A stretch of DNA of 64,000 nt from positions 137,127-201,126 of the forward strand of contig NW_003112492.1 of the NCBI RefSeq assembly GCF_000003605.2. The letters run 5' to 3'. The stretch is from Saccoglossus kowalevskii. Lineage: Eukaryota > Hemichordata > Enteropneusta > Harrimaniidae. How positions within the stretch are numbered: position 1 is the stretch's first letter; each line of letters begins with the position of its first letter. The notes beneath the pieces are model-generated. The model had not been told where the DNA came from. It did not search any database and was given only the letters and a program-made list of their open reading frames with translations. A program made the translations under genes and the position numbers. Below are positions 13,301 through 24,375 of the stretch, in pieces.

Positions 13301-15623
13301 TTTGCTTCACGGTGTATGACTAAGCTATGTTTGATTTTTATCTATATATATATGGTTACTCATATTAGCTACATACTTGGGTTGTAACTAATTGACAAGT
13401 GATATATAGGAACCACAATGAGACCGAGTTGACAGACAAAAATCGGTCTTGTTTATCTTATCATCTAAAGCCCCACGGTCATATCGCCATGGGTGACAGT
13501 TCTTGATAGTCATGGAGTTGTCAAAACGACTCAGTGATACCGGAGAAGTGAAACAGGGGAACGCGGATTCAGCTGTTTTTACCGAATCCGTGAATACCTG
13601 AGCATGACCGATTACAAACCTGGCTTATCGTGAGATTATCTTGTTGTATTTCCGAGTCGAAAACAACAAAAGAACACAATCTTAAACGCGCGTGTTCCGA
13701 GCGTGTTCCGAGCGTGTTCCGCAATGAATGGTCAGTACTTTTGTGTTAACTATTCCTTCTGACTGTAGCCTTGTCCTATATTCAAGCCTTTAGAAAAGAC
13801 AGATGCTAGACACGTGACAAAGACTAATTGATTCATGAATACAAGATATACTAATTATACATATACTCGATGATATTTATATTGATGATATAATATTTGT
13901 GTTTATTTTACAGTTTGCCTGACTTGTATACCTGAATATCACGTACTGCTAGCCAGGGTGGATCAGTTAGAAACGGTAAGTGTTGTGTGAACTGCGATCA
14001 ACGTCGCCAGCCTTTCATCGTTTGTTTTTTTGCCGACGACAGAGGACGTGGCATAGAGCGTAAAGGGTTTCATGTGTATTTGTTAACCATGAAAATTACA
14101 TGAATGGAGATAGTCACTTGTTGGCATGCCTTTTTCTTTTAACATTCTGAATAAGAAGATGAGCTCTATTTTATAGTTCTTCATATAAACTATTTTAGTA
14201 TAGTGTAAATGAAACGAACTATTAAACTAGCCCTACTTTCTGGAGGAAACGTACCAGACAACTATAGACCATCCATCGTAAGGTCAACATATAACTCTCT
14301 ACGTCAAGCAAGCAAGCAAGCAAGAAAGGGGACACTTTCAAAAACGTCATACAGATAGAATGCATACGTTTTAAACTATTATTTGAAATTAATATTGCTT
14401 TTTTAACTCCCGCGTGTTGACATTTCATTTTGGCATTTCATGATGTATGTCCCATGAAAACAGTAAGACACATTAACGTTCGCCCTCTCTGTCCCGCCAG
14501 GAAGTGAAGACGCTTGGCCTAGAGGCTAAAAAACCACAGCCTATCACCGTAACCAACGCAATTGTTAACGACGAACAGTTGCAGCAGCTTGAAAGAATCT
14601 CTTCTCTCAGTGAACAAATATCTTTACTTGAGGAAAGACTGGATGTGTGTAAGTATATTTCCACTATTGGGCAAGAATATGAACACATGCGTTATGTATG
14701 TCGCTGTTGACACACCTGTATAGTCGCGTGTTCTACAATGATTCCGAAAGTACAAAGCAAACTATTTTTTTTTATTTACTAAAAATGAGCATTTTACCAC
14801 TCGTGAATACCTCGCCACAGGGGGCGACATTCACTGAAACATTCGCAAGCGCGTTCCTAAAAATAGCAGAGAAAGCGATTTCATTTCCATAGTCTGAAAC
14901 TCAATAAAATAAATAAAAGGGCAAATTCTTTTGAAAATTCTGAGATGTTTATAATCTAAGTATGAGTATGAAAACAACTATAATAACATTATTTAAACAA
15001 AAAAGGTAGATCATTAAATCTTTTTGTTTGTTCACTTAAACCGTAATATATGAATATTATTTGTAACCCCAACTTAACATATTTCTACTCATTTTATTTC
15101 TTAAAGCGGGTGAGTCGTCACATGTACATGCGTATACCCATGAGCCTTTGCGTTTGTAGCGTGTGTTGTTATCGTCGCTTGGGACTCAACTCCCGCGCGT
15201 GCGCAGGTGATGACCCTCCCGCTTTAAGTCATTTTCAATTTCAAAAATAATTTTGTGCACCCTCGTTTTTCTTCAAATGGGTGATCTTTTTGTGAGTGAC
15301 ATCAGCATTTGTTTGCTGCTGCTGAAAAAGGGTTCTATTTACTTAATCCTTTATGTCTTGCTATAACCCGACGAGGTCGCGTGAGTTGCGCCCTCCGCGG
15401 TGCTCCAAACCCAACACACTGATGCCGTTCGGCCGGCGAGGGCCTACTCACGCCCACATGTCAGGCTAGTCTTGTTATGACCGGGATGAGGGACACATTG
15501 ATGCGTATGATCCTGTTATATGACCCGTATTACCTCTGACACAATGTTAACCAGAAATTTACCGTTTCTTTCACAGGTACGTGTAACGAAAATAAAAATG
15601 GTTATGGATTTGGTAAAAAATAG
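7268..15623 (+). CDS. EGFL7: EGFL7/EGFL8-like secreted EMI-EGF protein (5' end missing)
   Basis: Vertebrate EGFL7 is a secreted, matrix-associated protein of blood vessels; what this invertebrate form does is not known from sequence. Seven exons join in phase: 7268-7393, 11675-11793, 12348-12443, 12879-13001, 13914-13975, 14501-14648 and 15577-15623. Together they give 239 codons plus stop after one leading base. Domain order is EMI (about residues 1-80), EGF with six cysteines (about 82-113), calcium-binding EGF starting DINEC (about 114-154), a short linker, a coiled coil, and a Cys-x-Cys tail. The stretch [13 protein letters not shown] followed by C-T-C matches the end of vertebrate EGFL7 closely. 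The order, intron positions and length fit the family (human is about 273 residues with its signal peptide). The signal-peptide exon was not identified. EGFL8 is the alternative name; vertebrate EGFL7 and EGFL8 are paralogues, so this may be pro-orthologous to both. Confidence 0.9.
9080..9174. mobile_element. Possible small inverted-repeat element in EGFL7 intron
   Basis: The left arm 9080-9102 (ACTGTAAGATATTTTCTGAT...) and the right arm 9145-9174 are imperfect inverse copies, with a short insertion in the right arm. The outer flanks also partly pair. The form is that of a small MITE, but no clear target-site duplication is visible, so the class is not assigned. Confidence 0.45.
11675..11793 (+). 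CDS. EGFL7: EGFL7-like exon: second half of EMI domain
   Basis: The exon enters in phase 2 and leaves in phase 1 at a GTGAGT donor. It continues directly with RTIYQISYR and ends in the ECCPGW motif and a final cysteine, the typical C-terminal half of an EMI domain. Confidence 0.9.
12348..12443 (+). CDS. EGFL7: EGFL7-like exon: EGF domain 1
   Basis: This is a symmetrical 1-1 phase exon of 96 bases, the classic EGF module unit. Six cysteines are spaced as in an EGF fold, ending in [10 protein letters not shown]. There is no calcium-binding D-x-D/N-E start, which fits the first EGF domain of EGFL7. The acceptor is TTATGCAG and the donor GTAAAG. Confidence 0.93.
12879..13001 (+). CDS. EGFL7: EGFL7-like exon: calcium-binding EGF domain 2
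   Basis: A second symmetrical 1-1 phase exon. It starts DINEC and contains [12 protein letters not shown], which fits the Asn/Asp hydroxylation pattern C-x-[DN]-x4-[FY]-x-C-x-C of calcium-binding EGF domains. Confidence 0.94.
13690..13722 (+). repeat. 11-bp tandem repeat, three units
   Basis: Three head-to-tail units of GCGTGTTCCGA in the intron between EGF 2 and the linker exon. Confidence 0.85.
13914..13975 (+). CDS. EGFL7: EGFL7-like exon: linker after EGF 2
   Basis: A short exon (62 bases), entering phase 1 and leaving phase 0 at GTAAGT. It encodes VCLTCIPEY followed by the start of a heptad-like stretch ([10 protein letters not shown]), like the region of vertebrate EGFL7 before its coiled coil. 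Confidence 0.85.
14501..14648 (+). CDS. EGFL7: EGFL7-like exon: C-terminal coiled coil
   Basis: The acceptor is CCCGCCAG and the donor GTAAGT, phase 0 to 1. It ends [20 protein letters not shown], nearly the same as the corresponding stretch of vertebrate EGFL7, with regular hydrophobic spacing of a coiled coil. Confidence 0.9.
15105..15223. mobile_element. TTAA-flanked MITE, copy 1
   Basis: A 119-bp element with terminal inverted repeats starting AGCGGG (about 21 of 28 positions match between the ends), flanked on both sides by TTAA (15101-15104 and 15224-15227). TTAA target duplications are typical of piggyBac and of Kolobok transposons. It lies in the last intron of the EGFL7-like gene. 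It shares ends and internal sequence with the copy at 17454. Confidence 0.8.
15577..15623 (+). CDS. EGFL7: EGFL7-like terminal coding exon
   Basis: The acceptor is a strong pyrimidine tract (CCGTTTCTTTCACAG). Joined in phase 1 it gives C-T-C, then [12 protein letters not shown] and a TAG stop at 15621-15623. The Cys-x-Cys followed by a short basic tail is how vertebrate EGFL7 ends, so this small exon is well supported even though it is short. Confidence 0.82.
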
Positions 15624-17453
15624 CTGTATTTTTATTCAGGAGTGCAAGATAATCTTGTCAACTAACCAGCATTGGGGAGGCGTCACCGTGTTGTATTAAT
15701 CATCATATTTGTTTTATAAGTGTATTCTCACTTTGGTCGATACTAGTACTAGTTTTAGTTGCCTGCCCATTGTAAATTCAGCCCAGTAACTTCAACAATA
15801 AACAACATGGGTTTTGTTGTTTCCTAGTTAGAATCTGGACAAAAAATTGACAAGTATTTTTTAAGAAACTTCACAACATAGTAATTGTTTAAAATTAAAT
15901 AAAGTATATTTAAATTGTTTATTTAAAAAGAAAATGCTAAATATGTTCTGGAAGTTGAGACCAAACTGGAATTTTAGCAACAACAACGGTCTTACAGTCC
16001 AGATTCGCTGTGAATTGTACATTTTTTGAGCCATATTTTACACCAAAATGCCCCTTTTCGTCTGTTTTACTCTAAATATGTCTTGCTTTGAAAACGCTAA
16101 TGTTTTTTAGCATAGTTATCAACACTACTATTTTGGGAAAATTGTATTTTTTTTAGTGATCAGGTGGTTCCCTGTATCACTATGATGAATAGAGTTGTAA
16201 ACATTTCAGAAAATGACGTTAAACTTGAACCGAGTGCGCATATGTTTTCTCATTTACGAACGATAATTTTCAAGACTCGTACAAGTTCACGTGTTGTTCA
16301 CGCTGCGACTGGTGACGTTCACATTCTGACGCTGATCGTCACGGCAGTCTGCGTATACGTGAGAAGAACCACATGAACCGATGACGGAAAAAAACTGAAA
16401 AGTTTGTCTGGACTGAGGTTTGTTGAAAGGTGTGCTTTAAAAGGAAAGAACAACTGTGGCATAATAATGAATTCTTGGTGGGGGTAGGGAGGGTATTTGT
16501 TATGCTACTACGCAGGCATCTCAGTCTCCAAAATATAACGATTTAAGTTACATTAGACGGGCTACCAAATAGGTTTGAAAATTTAAAATCACCCGTCAAA
16601 AGATTGGAATTACTTGACTAAGTATTGATGACGTAATCATGTTGTAGCACTATAATCGGATTGAAACCCGGATGGTTTTACTTTCCATCGCCGGTATTTG
16701 AAGGCGATATGCTCTCACGACCACATTTTTTTTCTACAGTCTATACATCGAAGTTTAATCATATTGTGATCAATAGTATGACGTCTGACGTCACCATATA
16801 ATATTCGAAGAGAAGCCGAGTCAATCGCGCAAAATGTCTAATCCTGCTGTAAAATGTTTTTCCTATATATTAGGCGATTTTAATAAGACAATTATTGTAT
16901 TTACTTTATTAAGCTGCCATTTCTCAATGAATTTTAGCAAACACTGCGGCAATTTAGTCTTATTTTTAACTTATGGTACATTTATGTGTTATTTTTCAAA
17001 GGTGCTATTTACATACAGTCGATAGAGGGCGCCGTCCATCTAGATCACATTTATAAGTTTAGCGACAAACATATAGCAAATGTAATTTTCGAAAGTAACG
17101 TCGCGACATGAATGTGCATATTCATTTTTTTAAGCTAGAGGTAAAATTAATTTTGTATTGTTTTTGAAACAATGTCTGCAAACGTTTTTGTTTGTAACCA
17201 TGAGGATCAACTAGTTTTGTTTTTTACTGTTCTCACTGTATACAAGTTAATCTGAAATATATTAGGACGCATTTGGAATCTGTAACCTTATTTTTGTTTC
17301 AAAAATGTAAATTTTGTTTAATTATATTGTGAAGTTGAGTGACACAAAAATGACACGTGATCAAAACGAGTGATGCCCGCAACGTTCAATCGCATTGCGA
17401 TTGCGAAGTATACTGTAAAGAGCGGCAGAATCTTAATTTAGCTAAAATGCCAA

Positions 17454-17625
17454 AGCGGGAGAGTCGTCACCTGCGCATCCGTCAGATAGGCATAGCGTGT
17501 CATCTTTTTTTTTTTTTTTTTTTTACAAACAAGCGTCTGCCATCAGTCTTTGCATTTTTAGCATGTGTTGTTACCGTCGCTCGGGACTCAATTCCCGCGC
17601 GTGCGCAGGCGACGACCCTCCCGCT
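17454..17625. mobile_element. TTAA-flanked MITE, copy 2
   Basis: 172 bp with the same AGCGGG ends as the copy at 15105 and a matching right half (GGGACTCAATTCCCGCGCGT near the right end). The right flank is TTAA (17626-17629); the left flank is now CCAA, probably a mutated TTAA. It is longer than copy 1 because of an internal poly-T run near 17503-17524. Confidence 0.78.
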
Positions 17626-19256
17626 TTAAGTACACTGGAAGAAGTACAATTAACACAAGTGTGATTTGAAGATGCTTTGTATGGAACTACACGCTCACAC
17701 CTTTTGCGCATTCTACCGGAAGCCCGTTGTGCGCACGCGCATCAGTATGCAAATTAACCGTTTGACCTAGTAGGGATACGGAAGTCAGAGCACACTCATT
17801 GAAGGCAAAACGTCTTGTGTGCCCTTGATTTAATTCAATACGAGAGGAGGGGGATTTAAGGGTAGTATTTCTGTCACTCAACATATTTTGTCATAAACAA
17901 TAAACCAGGTTAGAAATCCATGTTTTTCAAACGGTATGTTTTTTTTTGAGGCAAACTTATTTCATGCAAGCGCACGGCTGCGATTATTATGTTGCATCCG
18001 TAAACACTACTGTATGTAACTAAATTGAAGAAAATAAATGTTTAAGAAATTACATTGGTTGTACTATGGCTAATTGATTGATCATATATTATGCAATCGT
18101 TGGGTTCGAGAGATACAGTCCAAGAAACTGCGGCGTAACATCTCTGTTGCGTGGTGTATGTGCAGTATGGGGTGAATAGGGCAATTGTCTCTATGCATTT
18201 TTGGGTGAAAGTGGGTAAATAATTTTTAGCTAATTACAAATATTCAGTTTTCCAAGTTAGATTCTGATATTTTTAACTAATGGCCGGCTAAAACAAAATG
18301 ATCAACTACAAAACACATACTGGTCGCATTTGTCATCCTATATGGTGACACATTTGTGAACAATTATCAAAAAGGTCGACATTGACAGATCATAAGCTAA
18401 TATAGTTGATCTCACTGCCCTTCGCATCTTTGGAATTTTGCAGACAATATGTTTTTAAAAAGCATATCGTGTACCAAGTAACCAAGCACTGTGTTTATCA
18501 TCTGAGCTTAATTATGTAATTCAATTATTAGAATTTGAATTATCATAGAAGTAGATCCAGGTTCTAGCAATCACATAATATTCGCGGGATAATAATTATT
18601 TTATAGAAGACTGACCGTTAAAGACTCCGAATAGTATATATTAAAAAAAATATCCGTGAAAAATTACAAACAATATTATTGTTAATATGTATAATTTATT
18701 TAGTACTGTATGCCACAATTTTAAGAATGTTGATAATAAATCGCATGACCATGGTTATTGGTTTATTATGTAAATTTATGGAGTTATTGTCCTATGGCAC
18801 CTATGGTATGATATGACTTTTTAAAAGTCGCTACCTTAGTGGAACAATTCTAACAATGTTACAGAAAATAGAATTTGTTGACACTTTGTAAGACCCATCA
18901 TTTTAAAATAATTCGGTGCTGTTTACGTGATTTAAATTAATGGATTTTCAGTGCGACCGAATGTTGATCGTTTAAAACAAGGAATAATTCTAACCACATA
19001 TTTAAAACATTTATAAATGTGTCACATATTAGTCAAAACTAGCAGTACATTTACAAATACAAAAAAGGGGAAACTATACTGCACTTCTGGTCAAATATCT
19101 TTGTTATTTTTACAGCCATGGTCAAAGTTCAAAATTACTACTTGTACAATAAGAGTTATTTTTTAGAACAAACAGCGGAAAATGCTTGATTTACTAAAAC
19201 CGTTGCTATGGACAACGATTGTAAATCTTTGTCCAAATTGTTTCAATGCCAAATTG

Positions 19257-19290
19257 TATGTGTGTGTGTGTGCGTGTGTGTGTGTGGGTG
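19257..19290 (+). repeat. TG microsatellite
   Basis: A short TG/CG-interrupted dinucleotide tract followed by a G-rich stretch (GGAGGGGTGGGGATGGGGAT near 19300). Confidence 0.85.
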
Positions 19291-19703
19291 CGTGTCAGGA
19301 GGGGTGGGGATGGGGATGGTCGGTTCTGACACCAACCATTGATAATTTATGTAAAAACTCCAACCATTTGAAATAGAATAGAAATGAAATGATAGTAACA
19401 AGTACGTTTCAACGCTATTTTTTTTCTTTCTTTGAGTGAGTACTTTTCGATGTGACATCATATGGATACCATAACACTAAGCGATCAATACATTTCAAAA
19501 AGGGCATTCGCTCATATTTCATCTCCCTTAGCAATGTGCTCTTTTTATTATCCATAAATTACTATTTCAGATTTGTTATACGTTTCAAAATCTGTAAAAT
19601 TGTTTGATGGTAACTACGGGTAACAAGTAATAGCGTGCTAATCATATTTTGTCAAGTGGGAAATGCTCTCAAATTTCTGTTTACATTTTCTTATTTGAGA
19701 TTA

Positions 19704-19785
19704 TGGAACGACTACTCCGATTGGCTGAGCATCGAGACGTTCAATGGAATGACTACTCCGGTTGGCTGAGCATCGATACGTTCAA
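19704..19785 (+). repeat. Two-unit tandem duplication, 41-bp period
   Basis: Units start TGGAAYGACTACTCCGRTTG at 19704 and 19745 and differ at only a few bases. Confidence 0.88.
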
Positions 19786-21293
19786 AGAAAATACATTTTT
19801 CATAATATTAAACTATATTGTGCACTTCTCTGCCAATGATCAAATTTATTGTGTGCGATGCATTTAGTGCGTAATTTCAGTTCAGTACCTAAAACCTGGT
19901 TGCGAGAAAACACGTCCTCCATGCGTTTACATACCAGTGACGGACTAATTAATATTTCTACTAATAATTATTGAATTATTTGTTACGTGATCGCAATCGA
20001 AGCACAGACAATGGTACTTAACACTTGTGCATCTATTTTGGTTTTGTGCATTGTTATTGTTAAATATTTTATTTCAAAATCGAATTCAGAAAGTCAGAAC
20101 AGCAAAGGATTTTAAACCATGGGAAATTTACACAATGACTGAATGTACAAAAATAGATCACACATGTTATTTATCGTTCAAGCTTTTCACGGTATTTAAA
20201 AGTAAAGTATATGTACTAAATACATTCAGCAATGTACAATTAACTATGCAGTAGTGGTAACATATAATATATAGGATTTTGTATCAAAATTGACAGAAAT
20301 ATTGAATAAAAATAGATGGTATCGTCACAAAATGAACAAACTTGATTGAAGTCTACCTAAAGTCACTCTATATAAAATATCGAAACATTTGGAATAGCCA
20401 TTTTAAAGAAAAAGTTGAAAATCACTTTTTACAAGAAATAATATGAAATCGAAAACGGAGCTACAAATGACAGGCTCATTTGTTGTGAAACTAACAAAGA
20501 AATACTTTTGTTAAACCAGATATACTGGCAAATACACATATCTCAGCAGTGTCGAAAGCTTGTTTATTATATAATCTTAAAACGTGCGGAAATATTTAAA
20601 ATAATATCCAATTGATAACCATATAAAATTACGAGGGATAACGTAAACATTTATACGGAGCTTGAAAGACAATACTTGAATCTAGCTAGATAAAGATTAT
20701 CTTAGCACCCCGACGTCAGAGCATGTAAACACAATCTTTAGCAGTTTTCTTCATGTGATGGCACCCCGATCGCAAGTGATCTTACAATAAGTGCGCTCAA
20801 CAAGTTTTTTTTATACATGCTCAGGCAGGCAGTGGGGATTTCATATAGGTATATTCAATACAGGTAAGCCACTTTATAACCAGGATATTGTTTTTAGTGA
20901 TTCCAAGCTGTTACTGATGAACAGGATTTACAAGTCCCATTGATAATACAAAAAAACCCATTATTATATTCCCAATGTAATTTTCGAAAATGTAGTAATT
21001 TTTCGTCTGCGACGTTTTATAAATTAGTCTGCCATTCAGCTGATAAGAGGATTTAGTAGATTAGATTTATTTATAACGTAGAAGTAATAAACCTGACAGC
21101 AAGATGGCTAACGAAAGAAATTGTGATGGCTGAGTATGAGAGCGTCCTAACTGATAGTCAATTATACACCATAATGAAAGAAAATATTGTAGTGTTCACG
21201 CTACACGAAGTACGGGCTAAATATTTAAGCTAATCTCATATGTTTGCATATCGGATAGACCCAATTGCCTTCACACACAGGACGAAAGAGTGG

Positions 21294-21407
21294 TTAGCAC
21301 GGGCTAAGAAACGTCCAATCTTGTTACGAATATACTTCTTCGAACTAAGCGTTCACGCACGTTTTCTTAACGCGAGCTAAGGCATTTGACATCTTAGCCT
21401 GTGCTAA
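21294..21407. repeat. Inverted repeat with 15-bp arms
   Basis: TTAGCACGGGCTAAG at 21294-21308 is the inverse of CTTAGCCTGTGCTAA at 21393-21407 with one mismatch. A second inner pairing (AAACGT near 21307 with ACGTTTTC near 21358) suggests a larger decayed palindrome. No target duplication was identified. Confidence 0.6.
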
Positions 21408-21521
21408 GGTGCTACTTACACTTACATAACACGTTATTAAATAATTTGTAACACTGAAGTGGGAGAAAGCTTGAGTTGTCAATTAGCGACCGCGTTGCCG
21501 CCATTGGTGAAGACCATGGTG

Positions 21522-21540
21522 TTAAAGCGGGGGGAGTCAA
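21522..21540. mobile_element. Possible single end of the AGCGGG MITE family
   Basis: TTAA followed by AGCGGGGGGAGTCA matches the end of the two MITEs at 15105 and 17454. No partner end was found downstream, so this may be a truncated copy or chance. Confidence 0.35.
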
Positions 21541-21766
21541 TGATAATGATAATGACAATTATTTCCTTGAATATTTTCTTAAATACACACTCACAGAAAA
21601 AATAATACTATGTATAAATATGCAAGGAAAGGGGAAATACTTGAAGCAAAGCTTGTCAAATATATTTCCCCTTTAAAATTAATTTGTAACAATTTTGCAC
21701 CACTATGAGACAAACACATAGATTTTAAAGTTGTTCTTTTATAATTGATCTAAAAAAGATTATGAT

Positions 21767-22485
21767 CTAATGATAATGATATGCCTTGTACACTGTAACA
21801 GCAGTATTCAATATAATCAAATCAAAGATTTTAAGAGTCCCAAGTGAATAAAAAATGGGATTGGTATGATTTCGAGAGTCTGCTTTCATCAGAGACCTCA
21901 GCACTCTTTTTTGTATAAGAAATAACATTTCAAGATTCCTTTTATACGCATTGCCCCACACTATATGAGTATTTTTGGCCATTTTAGTTTGTATATACTG
22001 AATGTGGCTTTTCCAATTAAATTTACAATCAATTTGAACACCAAGAAATGTTGTGGTATAAACACGGACAATGTCTACATCATTTATTGAGACTTTGGTT
22101 GTGTTATGTACATTTTTATGGCTGAATATTATATAATTTGTCTTACTGAGATTGAATGAATGTTTGTTCACCTGAAACCACAAATGTTATTTATTTAGTT
22201 CTTGACTGACAGATTTCCGGCAAATGTTTACCTGAATAAACAAATTTGTGTTATCTGCAAATTAATTGAATATGAACAAGTTTGAATCTATATATATGTC
22301 ATTCACATATTAAAGAAATAAAGATGGTCCCAAAATAGGGGCACACAACACCTAATATTGCTATACTCAGAAATTACATTTTGGAAAGATGCCATTTGTT
22401 ATTATTACTTAAATAACTCTTCAGCCATTGTAAAGCAACACCTCGAATACCATAGAACTCCAACTTGCTAAAAAGAATATCATAA
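21767..22485 (-). pseudogene. Degenerate non-LTR retrotransposon fragment (CR1/L2-like reverse transcriptase)
   Basis: Minus-strand reading from about 22485 down to 21767 gives, across shifts and stops, FSKLEFYGIRGVALQWLKSY, then a GPSLFL-like segment, then a decayed YADD region (FADNTNLF), then the open part with SKTNYIIF, TTFLGVQIDCKFNWKSHI and a C-terminal segment. This order (palm, YADD, FLGV thumb region) is that of the CR1/L2/Daphne group reverse transcriptases. Several stops and frameshifts show it is dead. Only the 3' part of the element is present. Confidence 0.82.
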
Positions 22486-22922
22486 CTGACGTGAACGTTT
22501 CAGTGTGCTGTTGAGAGGATGAAGTTATGCTATGCAGTGAAGTCGTGAATCAGTTGTAGTACTGGGTTCTAACTGACAAGTGTCAAGAGATGGTGAAATT
22601 GGAAAATGATTTGTTGATGGAGGAAATCATGTTAAAATAAATAACATTAATTAAATTACTACTTAAAATACTGACTTATTTTCCTCTTTTTGAATTAATA
22701 GTGTAATTAACTGCGTAACTGCATCAGATAACGGATTAGCCAATCACATCACAGAATCTGAATGTTATCTGTTATAATATACATCTTTTGAGTCGAATTT
22801 AATGTACTACTGATACTTTTTCTGTTTTGCAGTAATCAAAACAAATGACAAATGCAATCAATTATCCGAATGTCGTACTGTTTTTTTCTTCTTTTTTTTT
22901 CTCTGTTTCTTCCTATATTCAG

Positions 22923-24294
22923 GAGCGGAGCTAAACTTGGCCAACCAGGCGCACACGACCTTATTTCTGCATCTGATTTTTCATTATTACGAGCAATTAC
23001 CAACAGGTAGCTATGAGGACAAATACCATTCTTGATTTGTTATAACCTTTGTGCAGCGTTATAAGTGACATGTTTCATGTTCAGACACTATCTAGAATAT
23101 TGTATTTGTTTACTACAAAAAACATAATATACCAAATCATTGAAATAATGATGATAAAGTTTCCTAATCCTGTGTTATCTTTCTTAAAATAACTTTTTTA
23201 ATTCACTATTATATATTGCTTTTTCTGAATGTTATAACTATATCGTAGGAATCATTGTATTTTTGTAAATATAGATTTTCAAGGTTTTTGCCAAGCCATT
23301 GAATTGGCTATTAAATTAAATGCGCTAATAACGTTAGTTGGTATAATTAGGGATTTTGGAACCATACCTATGACCTATGACCTATACCAACACACAGCAA
23401 CACTAACACATTTCGAGTGTTAGCACAGCCTATCTTTACACTTGAAATACCTGGTTTTTATTTACTATTTAGCAATGCAGTTTCAGTCTGTGAAGTCTAA
23501 AAAAACTGCCACCTTCAAGAACATAAACAGAGAATATTTTGGCGTTAGAATGAAATCTGGAGCATTTTTCTATTACAAAGCATTCACACCCTGCAATGGA
23601 GTTAATTATACGTTCCAAGCAGAAATCTTATTACGACTCGCATCAAACTGCTTTATTTCTCAATTGAGATTCATGAACCTGTCTCTTGCTGAGTTGAATG
23701 TGATCTGTCAGATTATTTTCACGATAACTATTTGTATATTTTGTTGACAGATGAAGATACGAAATTATACAGCGGACTGCCTCGACCCAGCAAAATGCTC
23801 CATATGACGTCACATTTTATGACGTCATGGACTGCACCTAACAGGTTTATTATAAATGCTCCATATATCGTACACATATAACTCAAACGAGTTTGTTTTA
23901 TATTTGTCGCAGCTTGAAATATATACTCAATTCACTTTGTGTCGTACATTCGTGTAACAAAAACAACTATTTAACAGTACAAGTACAATCAAAATATACA
24001 TATCGATTTAATTGTATTTTTAATAGTAAGTTTTCAGAGCTGATGTATTAATATTTTATTTAAAATACAATTGAAATTTTATATTTATGAAAAGACGTAT
24101 AGTTACACAAGACCCACAAACACACAAATTTAGACAAAAAAATGGGGGAAAGGTAATTTGCTGCTAAGTAATTTGTGTTTATCAAACAATTTTTTTAAAA
24201 ATTCATATATTTATACATGAATGTTATTGTTGTATCTTGCAGTCATATTCTACCAATACGTCGAGTCTTCTGTAGAGCAGAATCTGCGATATAA
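22923..24294 (+). pseudogene. Partial FOXRED2 duplicate (last three exons), decayed
   Basis: Three exon-like blocks match the last three exons of the FOXRED2 gene downstream, in the same order and strand: 22923-23006 (84 bases, the same length as its model), 23751-23844 (15 bases, five codons, shorter) and a block starting at 24243 after a TTGCAG acceptor. The first block reads GAELNLANQAHTTLFLHL and keeps the phase 1 borders. The second has lost a good donor (GTTTAT instead of GTAAAT). The third has an 8-bp deletion that shifts the frame and gives a stop at 24292-24294, while the downstream sequence still matches to about 24375. Flanking intron sequence also matches. No earlier FOXRED2 exons were seen upstream. 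It is most simply a truncated tandem duplicate. Confidence 0.85.
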
Positions 24295-24375
24295 TTACGA
24301 CGATGAGTGTTTTCAACCGACCATGACGCACAAGAAACCACCAATCGGGTGTCAACAATCCTATGCGAGTGGTTT

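Larger units (their letters stand above)
15624..21766. other. Non-coding region between EGFL7-like gene and LINE fragment
   Basis: No conserved coding sequence was seen. It contains a second TTAA MITE (17454-17625), a TG-rich microsatellite (19257-19290), a 41-bp tandem duplication (19704-19785) and an inverted repeat (21294-21407). A roughly 50-bp stretch near 19165-19220 (AACAGCGGA, then GATTTACTAAA, then GTTGCTATGGAC) recurs at 25143-25200 and may be part of a dispersed repeat. The 3' UTR of the EGFL7-like gene should lie at the left edge, but its end is not evident. Confidence 0.6.

Noticed and set aside
19243-19461. Minus-strand ORF with a Thr-His repeat
   Set aside because: The repeat is the translated TG microsatellite.
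23442-23747. A 101-codon + strand ORF between two FOXRED2 pseudo-exons
   Set aside because: It sits where the intron of the duplicate lies, has no recognisable family features and its end overlaps the acceptor region of the next pseudo-exon. Treated as chance.
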